Of a stretch of DNA of 14,354 bases, positions 1 through 6,033 are shown one piece after another. The position numbers and the translations under genes were made by a program. Position 1 is the first letter of the stretch; every line of letters starts with the position of its first letter. Below the pieces are notes generated by a model, which was not told the DNA's origin, searched no databases, and was given only the letters and a program-made list of their open reading frames with translations. Source of the DNA: CAZWUW01 sp964636895. Lineage in GTDB: Bacteria; Bacillota; Thermincolia; Thermincolales; CAZWUW01. The stretch is taken from contig CAZWUW010000071.1 of assembly GCA_964636895.1 (NCBI GenBank), positions 1-14,354 on the forward strand. The letters are read 5' to 3'.

Positions 1-702
1 CTCAAATTCCAGGGTGCAGATGGAATAGGTCACCGCTTCCACGGCGTCCTCCAGGGGGTGGGCATAGTCATACATGGGATAAATGCACCACTTGTCCCCG
101 GTGTTGTGGTGAGTGGCATGGGCAATCCGGTAAATTACCGGATCCCGCATATTCAGGTTGGGGGAAGCCATGTCAATCTTGGCCCGCAGCACCTTTTCCC
201 CGTCTTTGAACTCGCCCTTGCGCATCCGCTCAAAAAGATCCAGGTTTTCCTCAACAGACCTGCTCCGGAAGGGACTTTCCTGTCCCGGTTCCTTCAATGT
301 CCCCCGGGTTGCCCTGATTTCCTCGGCAGATAAATCACAAACATAGGCCTTGCCCTTTTTAATCAGCACTACCGCCCAGTTATACATCTGCTCAAAAAAG
401 TCCGAGGCAAAATACAGACCGTCCCATTCATAGCCCAGCCATTGCACGTCTTCCTTGATGGACTCCACATACTCTACATCCTCTTTCAGCGGGTTGGTAT
501 CGTCAAAACGCAGGTTGGTTTTACCGCCAAACTCATCTGCCAGGTCAAAGTTTAACACGATCGATTTGGCATGCCCAATATGTAAGTATCCATTAGGCTC
601 AGGCGGGAAGCGGGTAATGACTTCCTTGCGCCGGCCTGACTTCAGGTCATCAATAATAATGTTTCTGATAAAATTTGACTGCACGGGTTTGTCTTCCATC
701 AT
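1..702 (-). CDS. glnS: Glutaminyl-tRNA synthetase, N-terminal part (runs off left edge)
   Basis: Charges tRNA-Gln with glutamine using ATP in the cytoplasm (class I aminoacyl-tRNA synthetase). The 234 visible codons hold the start of the Rossmann catalytic domain. PPEPNGYLHIGHAKS at about residues 33-47 contains the HIGH motif (41-44), followed by LRFDDTNP, EDVEYVESIKEDV and, near the edge, LRAKIDMASP and KWCIYPMYDYAHP. These are the GlnRS forms rather than the GluRS forms. The frame is open to base 1, so the C-terminal half, including the KMSKS-type loop, is outside the window. Two adjacent ATG codons (702 and 699) follow an AGGAAAGG ribosome site at 707-714. The second ATG has the better spacing (7 nt). 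The gene lies 150 nt downstream of recQ, across an AT-rich gap in which I find no convincing terminator or promoter. Confidence 0.95.
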   Translation of the reverse strand, partial: MMEDKPVQSNFIRNIIIDDLKSGRRKEVITRFPPEPNGYLHIGHAKSIVLNFDLADEFGGKTNLRFDDTNPLKEDVEYVESIKEDVQWLGYEWDGLYFASDFFEQMYNWAVVLIKKGKAYVCDLSAEEIRATRGTLKEPGQESPFRSRSVEENLDLFERMRKGEFKDGEKVLRAKIDMASPNLNMRDPVIYRIAHATHHNTGDKWCIYPMYDYAHPLEDAVEAVTYSICTLEFE

Positions 703-854
703 ATCACCTTTCCTGTAAAATTTATGTTTTTACTAATTGTATATACATAAATGAAAACCCTGCTATTTCTGTATTATTTTTAATCTTTTTTTATCACCTG
801 TTAGTAAGTCTGCTACATAGCGTGCCTTTTATACGATTAAAATTAACGCAAATG

Positions 855-2627
855 TTACTCTTCAACATATCTGCTGATTACTTCCATGAACCGGTGGCCG
901 TAATGCTCATATTTTCTTTCTCCAACCCCTTTAATCGCAAGCATCGCCATACGGTCAGTCGGTAAAAATGCACACATTTCCCGCAGAGTGCTGTCAGAAA
1001 AAACAATATACGGCGGTACCTTTTCTGCCGCTGAAATCCCTTTTCGCAAAGCTCTGAGCAGTTCAAACAAAGCTTCATCCTTTTCCGGCTTAACCTTTTT
1101 AATCTGTATCCTCTGCCAGACTTTACACTCCCCTTTAAGCACCGGTATAGCCTTAGGGCAGATTTTTGCCAGCGGGTATTGCCCTTCGGTTAAAGCAATG
1201 TAACCTTCGGCAATCAGCACATTGATAATATCCTTAATTTCCTTCAAAGTAAATTCCTTCATTAAGCCATAAGTTGATAAACGGTTAAAGCCAAACTGAA
1301 TAATTTTTTTGTTTTGCGACCCCTTCAAAACCTCTGCTACCAGTACGGCCCCAAACCGCTCCCGCATATGTCTGATACAGGAAAAAATCTTTTGCGCTTC
1401 TATAGTTATGTCGGTAAGTTCGCTCTCGTCATTACAATTACTGCAATTGCCACAGTTTTGAAAGCAATTCTCTTCCGCAAAATAGCGCAGAATATATTCT
1501 CGCAAACAACCCGTTGTATGGCAGTAATCAATCATTGTCTGCAGCTTTTTGTATTCATTGGCCTGCCTCTCGGGTGATGTAACAGTTTGCTCAATCAAAA
1601 ATTTTTGCAGCATAATATCCTGCGCATTAAACAGCAAAATACACCGGCCAGGGTCTCCGTCCCGCCCTGCCCGACCGGCCTCCTGATAATAGGCCTCCAT
1701 ATTTTTGGGCATATTGTAATGAATAACGTACCGCACATTGGATTTATCGATACCCATGCCAAAAGCGTTGGTAGCCACCATAATGTGCACATCGTCGTAC
1801 ATAAAGGCTTCCTGAACCTTCATCCTATCCCGGTCATTAAGTCCGGCATGGTACTTGCCAACCATATATCCTTTTTTGGATAAAAGACTATATAAACCGT
1901 CCACTTCTTTTCTGGTAGCGGCGTAGATAATACCTGCCCGGCCTTTATTGGCGGCCAGGAAATCCATGATAAAATCTTTTTTGTTTTGACCTCGAACTAC
2001 ATCAAAAGAAAGGTTTTTTCTGTTGAAACCCATCACAAAAGTGGCTGCCTTCTTCATAGCCAAAAGATTAACAATATCGCCGGTTACTTCTTCGGTAGCC
2101 GTGGCGGTGAAAGCTGTTATCACCGGCCGTTTTGGCAGACCCTTGATAAAAGGCGCGATACTGCGGTAGCTGGGCCTGAAGTCATGACCCCACTGGGAAA
2201 TGCAATGGGCCTCATCAATGGCAAGCAAAGCAATGTTAACAGCACTGCAAAGCTCCCGGAAACGCTCTGACTCCAGTCTCTCAGGAGCCACATAGAGGAT
2301 TTTGTATTTGCCCGCGCCGGCGTCACGGAGCCGGGCTGTCACTTCCCCTTGGTTCAGCGAGCTATTAATAAAAGAAGCAGTTATGCCTAAGCTGGTCAGG
2401 GTGTCAACCTGATCCTTCATCAGTGAAATCAGCGGGGATATAACCAGGGTAATACCGGGAAACAACAGGGCTGGAAGCTGGAAACAGATGGACTTCCCCC
2501 CACCTGTAGGCATTATGCCAAGTGTGTCGCGGCCCTGCAGTATATTGCTGATAATCTGCTCCTGGCCTTCCCTAAAGGAACTGTAACCAAAATACTGCTT
2601 AAGGGTTATCAGGGCTTTATTTAACAT
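855..2627 (-). CDS. recQ: ATP-dependent DNA helicase RecQ
   Basis: A 3'-5' superfamily 2 helicase that unwinds branched and damaged DNA in recombinational repair. At 590 aa it has the usual bacterial RecQ length. In order it shows motif 0 (FGYSSFREGQEQII, about 13-26), Walker A MPTGGGKS (39-46), the DEAH box (138-141) with the RecQ aromatic-rich loop ISQWGHDFRPSY just after it, TAFTATAT, the helicase C motifs ATNAFGMGIDKSNVR and YYQEAGRAGRDG, and the zinc cluster built on CLREYILRYF plus CxxCxxC. A winged-helix region and a C-terminal HRDC domain follow (about 515-590). The ATG start is set by GAGGAG 7 nt upstream. A LexA-like operator and an extended -10 promoter lie just upstream, which suggests SOS control. 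No damage to the gene is visible. Confidence 0.97.
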   Translation of the reverse strand: MLNKALITLKQYFGYSSFREGQEQIISNILQGRDTLGIMPTGGGKSICFQLPALLFPGITLVISPLISLMKDQVDTLTSLGITASFINSSLNQGEVTARLRDAGAGKYKILYVAPERLESERFRELCSAVNIALLAIDEAHCISQWGHDFRPSYRSIAPFIKGLPKRPVITAFTATATEEVTGDIVNLLAMKKAATFVMGFNRKNLSFDVVRGQNKKDFIMDFLAANKGRAGIIYAATRKEVDGLYSLLSKKGYMVGKYHAGLNDRDRMKVQEAFMYDDVHIMVATNAFGMGIDKSNVRYVIHYNMPKNMEAYYQEAGRAGRDGDPGRCILLFNAQDIMLQKFLIEQTVTSPERQANEYKKLQTMIDYCHTTGCLREYILRYFAEENCFQNCGNCSNCNDESELTDITIEAQKIFSCIRHMRERFGAVLVAEVLKGSQNKKIIQFGFNRLSTYGLMKEFTLKEIKDIINVLIAEGYIALTEGQYPLAKICPKAIPVLKGECKVWQRIQIKKVKPEKDEALFELLRALRKGISAAEKVPPYIVFSDSTLREMCAFLPTDRMAMLAIKGVGERKYEHYGHRFMEVISRYVEE

Positions 2628-2660
2628 GACATTGCTCCTCTGTAAATTACCAACAACATA

Positions 2661-2688
2661 ATAATACCATATCTCGAACTAATGTTCT
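2661..2688 (-). promoter_or_regulatory. recQ promoter with overlapping LexA-like (SOS) operator
   Basis: Read on the minus strand, an extended -10 element TGGTATTAT (hexamer 2661-2666) lies about 35 nt before the recQ start. Just upstream, 2675-2688 reads CGAACTAATGTTCT on the plus strand. It matches the Gram-positive LexA consensus CGAAC-N4-GTTCG at nine of ten defined positions. The operator covers the region between -10 and -35, where LexA binding would block RNA polymerase. The match is seen in the sequence. Repression by LexA is inferred. Confidence 0.6.
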
Positions 2689-2731
2689 ATGTAAATCTTT
2701 CGTCAATTTTCCCACTTTAAAAGCCAGGGGT

Positions 2732-2790
2732 AGCCTGAACTGTGAACTGCCCCCTGTCTAGTAGACAGGGGGCAGTTCACAGTTCAGGCT
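2732..2790. repeat. Perfect 59-nt palindrome (29-bp arms, 1-nt centre)
   Basis: Bases 2732-2760 are the exact reverse complement of 2762-2790, with a single G at 2761 between them. The arms are GC-rich, with a CCCCCTGTCTA inner end and an AGCCTGAAC outer end. The element begins 26 nt past the stop of the ABC-F gene and ends about 105 nt before the recQ start. Neither side has a U-run, so it is not a standard intrinsic terminator. It could be a strong RNA 3'-end or processing hairpin for the ABC-F transcript, or a REP-like repeat. Confidence 0.85.
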
Positions 2791-2815
2791 GATATGCCGC
2801 TTAACTATGGTTTCG

Positions 2816-4447
2816 TTACTTTAAATCATCCCCCGGCAGGTACAGTTCTTCCCGCAGCTTGGTGATATCCTCATTTTCCAGATACTCATCATAAGTCATT
2901 TCCTTATCAATCAAACCTTTAGGGGTAATCTCGATAATCCTGTTGGCTATAGTTTGTACAAACTGATGGTCATGAGACACGAACAGAATTGTCCCTTTAA
3001 AATTAATCAGTCCGTTATTCAAGGCAGTAATAGACTCTAAGTCCAGATGGTTGGTGGGTTCATCCAATAGCAGAACATTAGCGCCGCTAAGCATCATGCG
3101 GGAAAGCATGCAGCGCACCTTTTCGCCACCGGATATGACACTGGCTTTTTTCAAGGCTTCTTCACCGGAGAAAAACATGCGGCCCAAAAATCCCCGCACA
3201 AAAGTTTCGTCCTGATCCGAGGAATACTGACGCAGCCAGTCCACCAGGTTCAAATCAACATTAAAATAATCCGAATTGTCCTTGGGAAAATAAGTTTGGG
3301 AAGTTGTTACACCCCATTTATAGTGACCACTGTCAGGGGCAATTTCATCCATTAAAATTTGAAAAAGGGTAGTTTTAGCCAATTCATTGGGACCGACCAG
3401 GGCTATTTTGTCCCCGTTATTAACGGTAAAAGTAATTTTATCCAGCACCTTTTCCCCGGCAATGGATTTAGCAATCGCGCTGACCGACAGGAGATTATTG
3501 CCGGCTTCCCGGTCTGGTTTAAAATCAATAAAAGGATATTTTCTTGAAGATGGCTTAATATCTTCCAGGGTTAATTTTTCTAACTGCTTCTTTCTTGACG
3601 TAGCCTGTTTGGCTTTAGAGGCATTGGAGCTAAACCGCTCAATAAATTTCTTTAACTCCTGGGCTTTTTCCTCTGTTTTTTTGTTAGCGTCCCTTAATAA
3701 TTTAACAGCCAACTGGCTGGACTCATACCAAAAATCATAATTACCCACATATAATTGAACCTTACCGTAATCAATGTCGGCAATGTGGGTGCAGACTTTA
3801 TTCAGAAAGTGCCGGTCATGGGATATTACAATGACGGTATTATTATAATTGTACAGAAAATGCTCCAGCCAGTTAATGGTTTGCAAATCCAGATGGTTGG
3901 TAGGCTCGTCCAGCAGCAGAATATCGGGACTGCCGAATAAGGCTTGGGCCAAAAGAACCCGGACCTTTTCTTTGCCGCTGATCTCCTTCATTTTTTTATC
4001 ATGGAGCTCCACCGGTATCCCTAACCCCGTGAGCAATGTAGCGGCTTCAGATTCTGCTTCCCAGCCATTATTTTCAGCAAATTCCGCCTCTAACTCCGCA
4101 GCCTTGAGGCCATCTTCATCAGAGAAATCAGTCTTGGCGTAAATGGCATCTTTTTCTTCCATGATTTCATACAGCCGGCTGTGCCCCATGATTACAGTTT
4201 TTAAGACTGCAAATTCATCAAACTCAAAGTGGTCTTGCTTAAGGACAGCCAGTCTTTCCCCAGGGGTAATGATTACATCCCCTTTTGTAGGTTCAACCTC
4301 CCCGGAAAGGATTTTCAGAAAAGTTGATTTACCTGCCCCGTTGGCCCCAATCAGACCATAACAATTGCCGGGAGTAAATTTAATGCTCACATCCTCAAAC
4401 AATGTCCGTTTTCCATACTTTAAAGTAATTCCGCTTGTACTAATCAA
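2816..4447 (-). CDS. ABC-F family ATPase, YkpA/YbiT-like
   Basis: A soluble protein with two ABC ATPase domains and no membrane segments. ABC-F proteins act on the ribosome, as translation factors or antibiotic-protection proteins. With a TTG start at 4447 the protein is 543 aa. Walker A GANGAGKS is at 34-41, an EKVRVLLAQAL signature and LLLDEPTNHLDL Walker B follow, then IVISHDRHFLNKV, the lysine-rich inter-domain linker, and the second domain with SGGEKVRCMLSRMML, LLLDEPTNHLDL and FVSHDHQF. The phrase GKVQLYVGNYDFWYESSQLA is typical of the YkpA/YbiT group. The second Walker A is GPNELAKT, with the usual last glycine replaced by alanine. I chose TTG because AAAGGCGG lies 7 nt before it and homologs begin at this ISTSG position. 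The upstream ATG at 4495 has no ribosome site and sits inside a leader hairpin. A role in basal translation versus drug protection cannot be settled from sequence. Confidence 0.9.
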   Translation of the reverse strand: MISTSGITLKYGKRTLFEDVSIKFTPGNCYGLIGANGAGKSTFLKILSGEVEPTKGDVIITPGERLAVLKQDHFEFDEFAVLKTVIMGHSRLYEIMEEKDAIYAKTDFSDEDGLKAAELEAEFAENNGWEAESEAATLLTGLGIPVELHDKKMKEISGKEKVRVLLAQALFGSPDILLLDEPTNHLDLQTINWLEHFLYNYNNTVIVISHDRHFLNKVCTHIADIDYGKVQLYVGNYDFWYESSQLAVKLLRDANKKTEEKAQELKKFIERFSSNASKAKQATSRKKQLEKLTLEDIKPSSRKYPFIDFKPDREAGNNLLSVSAIAKSIAGEKVLDKITFTVNNGDKIALVGPNELAKTTLFQILMDEIAPDSGHYKWGVTTSQTYFPKDNSDYFNVDLNLVDWLRQYSSDQDETFVRGFLGRMFFSGEEALKKASVISGGEKVRCMLSRMMLSGANVLLLDEPTNHLDLESITALNNGLINFKGTILFVSHDHQFVQTIANRIIEITPKGLIDKEMTYDEYLENEDITKLREELYLPGDDLK

Positions 4448-4575
4448 TTCACTACCGCCTTTATTATTTTTATTTGCCACAATATAAAAGGGCATTCAAA
4501 CTCTACTTGAATACCCTCTTCATGTACAATAAGTAAGATAGACATAAAAAGCCCATTTTTTTCATCTTCATTATC
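4448..4575 (-). promoter_or_regulatory. ABC-F mRNA leader with terminator-like hairpin
   Basis: The predicted transcript has a leader of about 125 nt. Within it, 4490-4516 folds as a 10-bp stem with one G-U pair (GGGTATTCAA with TTGAATGCCC) and a 7-nt loop. TTTTATATT follows on the minus strand, resembling a weak intrinsic terminator. The ribosome site AAAGGCGG (4455-4462) lies downstream of it. A short ORF, ATG at 4523 reading MKRVFK then TAG, runs through the 5' arm, but it lacks a visible ribosome site. Regulatory attenuation in front of ABC-F genes is known for antibiotic-inducible family members. Its use here is inference. Confidence 0.5.
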
Positions 4576-4581
4576 ATAGGC

Positions 4582-4611
4582 ATTATATAACTTGTGAGCT
4601 GGTAATGTCAA
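4582..4611 (-). promoter_or_regulatory. Sigma-A promoter for the ABC-F gene
   Basis: On the minus strand a perfect TTGACA (-35, 4606-4611) and a perfect TATAAT (-10, 4582-4587) are separated by 18 nt. The expected start point is near 4575, about 125 nt before the TTG start codon. Both hexamers match consensus exactly, so this is the strongest promoter visible in the window. Confidence 0.8.
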
Positions 4612-4640
4612 GCCTGCTTTGGGCCAAACTTCCTAAATAA

Positions 4641-4679
4641 CGGACCGAGCCTGAACAGGCTCGGTCCGCCTGTTTTTTT
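4641..4679 (+). terminator. Intrinsic terminator-like hairpin in the divergent intergenic region
   Basis: A perfect 13-bp stem (CGGACCGAGCCTG with CAGGCTCGGTCCG, 2-nt AA centre) is followed by a run of seven T on the plus strand. No plus-strand gene ends before it. It lies between the divergent ABC-F gene and the plus-strand gene at 4828, so it may cut short a plus-strand leader or antisense transcript, or it may be a mobile-type repeat. The first 14 bases recur at 7095-7108 without the second arm. Confidence 0.7.
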
Positions 4680-4759
4680 ATTCCTGACCGCTTTTCTTTT
4701 TTGCAGGATTTGTTTTATATTGCGGCGTAATATTATAAAGTTGGCATTGGCTTCATTAA

Positions 4760-4792
4760 CAGTAACATATATCAGTAACATAAACAGTAACC
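4760..4792 (+). repeat. Three short direct repeats CAGTAAC(ATA)
   Basis: CAGTAACATA occurs at 4760 and 4773, and CAGTAACC at 4785, spaced 13 and 12 nt apart. They lie 36-68 nt upstream of the start of the small membrane-protein gene. They could be operator half-sites or simple slippage repeats. The surrounding bases 4680-4827 are AT-rich, with a weak possible -35/-10 pair (TTGTTT at 4710, TATAAA at 4734). Confidence 0.6.
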
Positions 4793-4827
4793 ATAATAAT
4801 CAATATGCATAATAGGGAGTAATAGTA

Positions 4828-5061
4828 ATGAAAACAAAATTTAAACACCTTCTGATTCTGACAGGTGGATGGATCTTTATCATATTGGGGATTTTAGGTT
4901 TGTTCCTGCCTTTGCTGCAGGGGGTGCTTTTCCTCATTATCGGGTTTTATCTGCTTTCCCACGAATACCACTGGGCAAAAAAGATTTTAAACATGCTGAA
5001 AAACCGCTACCCGCGAGTTTTTATAAAATTTAAAGAGTTGAAGAAAAAGCTAGGTAAATAA
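4828..5061 (+). CDS. Small two-helix membrane protein, PGPGW-like
   Basis: A 77-aa protein with two hydrophobic helices (about residues 8-28 and 31-45) joined by a short turn, then a strongly basic cytoplasmic tail (KKILNMLKNRYPRVFIKFKELKKKLGK). The pattern GWIFIILGILGLFLP, short turn, FLIIGFYLLSHEYHWAKK resembles the PGPGW family of putative transmembrane proteins, although the PGPGW motif itself is replaced by PLLQGVLF. No function is established for that family. AGGGAG lies 8 nt before the ATG. It converges on the kinase gene: the two stop codons are only 6 nt apart, so no separate terminator fits between them. Confidence 0.8.
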   Translation: MKTKFKHLLILTGGWIFIILGILGLFLPLLQGVLFLIIGFYLLSHEYHWAKKILNMLKNRYPRVFIKFKELKKKLGK

Positions 5062-5067
5062 TAACAG

Positions 5068-5787
5068 TTATAATAAGGTGCGGAAATCTCTTTCTACTAC
5101 ACTGATATTTTTATATCCTTCCTCAAGACCGAGTAATCTCTTTAATAATACCAATTCCTTAGCAAAGAGGTCTAATTCTTCGTACCAAGGTTTGCTTTTA
5201 CTATTGTTAAGCTCATAGGACGTGTAATAAAGGTGCAGCAGGAAGTCTCCCAGATAGGAAAAATCGACATCAACCGTATACTTTTTATTATTTATCCACC
5301 TGGCTAAACCGAAATCAATTAAATAAACCTCACCGTTATGATACAATGTATTGGGCACTCTTATATCCCTATGTACGACCCCCCGGCCATGCAGATATTT
5401 TATTATCTCTATTAATTGCGCACCAATATGGTAGATTTCTTTTCTGGCAAAAATACGCTGGTCTTCAAAAATGGCTTCTTCAAAGGTTTTGCCTGCTTTG
5501 AATTCCAAAAGATAGCCGGCACAGTCAACCTGTGCTATTTTTTTTATAAATCCGGGCAGGCAGGGATGCTGAACGCGCTTTAAAATCTCCTCTTCGAAAC
5601 CGGCTTTAGGGTCTGTTCTGCCAAAAACATTTCTTTTCAACTGCTTGAGAATATACTGTTTACCGCCTGCACTAACCAAATAACAAATACCGTACCTGCC
5701 TTCACCAATAGTTTTTATAACGGTATACCCGCCAATTTCCTGACCCGGTGCATATAGTTTGGCTTTGTTAAACAGCTTTAAGACCAT
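5068..5787 (-). CDS. Mini Hanks-type serine/threonine protein kinase (YbdM/YrzF-like)
   Basis: A 239-aa soluble protein kinase domain without a transmembrane segment or PASTA repeats, unlike PrkC. Visible elements are the glycine loop GEGRYG (28-33), the ATP-anchoring lysine K48 in YILKQLK, a likely helix-C glutamate at E66 or E67, the catalytic loop HRDIRVPN (139-146; base D141, metal-binding N146) and DFG (158-160). The lysine usual in HRDxKPxN is arginine here. The C-lobe is short, with no obvious APE. It resembles the small stand-alone kinases of Bacillus (YbdM, YrzF), which is a tentative family call. The ATG lies inside the last codons of the upstream small gene (10-nt overlap) and has no good ribosome site of its own, so translation is probably coupled. 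Confidence 0.85.
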   Translation of the reverse strand: MVLKLFNKAKLYAPGQEIGGYTVIKTIGEGRYGICYLVSAGGKQYILKQLKRNVFGRTDPKAGFEEEILKRVQHPCLPGFIKKIAQVDCAGYLLEFKAGKTFEEAIFEDQRIFARKEIYHIGAQLIEIIKYLHGRGVVHRDIRVPNTLYHNGEVYLIDFGLARWINNKKYTVDVDFSYLGDFLLHLYYTSYELNNSKSKPWYEELDLFAKELVLLKRLLGLEEGYKNISVVERDFRTLL

Positions 5788-5975
5788 GATGATTTATGAC
5801 GCCGGCGATGTTTTGCATGAGAATATGACGAATGAGAATGGGAATAACGCTTAAATATAGCACCCAAAATTGAACCCAACAGCCCTGATTTATGACGCCT
5901 TTTGTAATAATCGCTGCCATGATGATGATCCCGGTGCCGCCCTTTGCTCGATTTGGAAAATGAAAGCAAACCCAT
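5778..5975 (-). CDS. Small His/Ser/Arg-rich basic protein, unknown function
   Basis: I do not recognise a family for this 65-aa protein. It is very basic. Two low-complexity segments, rich in histidine, serine, arginine and tyrosine (residues about 5-28 and 43-65), flank a hydrophobic, possibly amphipathic stretch SGLLGSILGAIFKRY (30-44). About ten histidines and fifteen serines are present. A perfect AAAGGAGG ribosome site lies 8 nt before the ATG, strong evidence that it is translated. Its end overlaps the kinase start by 10 nt, so the two are co-expressed. It could be a kinase substrate, a membrane or metal-binding adaptor, or a toxin-like peptide. None of these can be chosen from sequence. 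Confidence 0.75.
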   Translation of the reverse strand: MGLLSFSKSSKGRHRDHHHGSDYYKRRHKSGLLGSILGAIFKRYSHSHSSYSHAKHRRRHKSSWS

Positions 5976-6021
5976 ATTATATTCCTCCTTTAATTTTCCT
6001 TATTATGCCGCAATAAGCAAT

Positions 6022-6027
6022 ATTATA
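6022..6027 (-). promoter_or_regulatory. Candidate -10 box for the small-protein/kinase pair
   Basis: A perfect TATAAT on the minus strand lies 46 nt before the small-protein ATG, just past the stop of the metallophosphoesterase gene. No good -35 hexamer is found at 17 nt, so this is weak. Cotranscription from the upstream gene is equally possible. Confidence 0.35.
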
Positions 6028-6033
6028 CACCTG

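Noticed and set aside
4448..4495. Upstream ATG giving the ABC-F protein 16 extra residues
   Set aside because: No ribosome site, low-complexity extra residues, position inside a hairpin arm, and a much better TTG start with AAAGGCGG.
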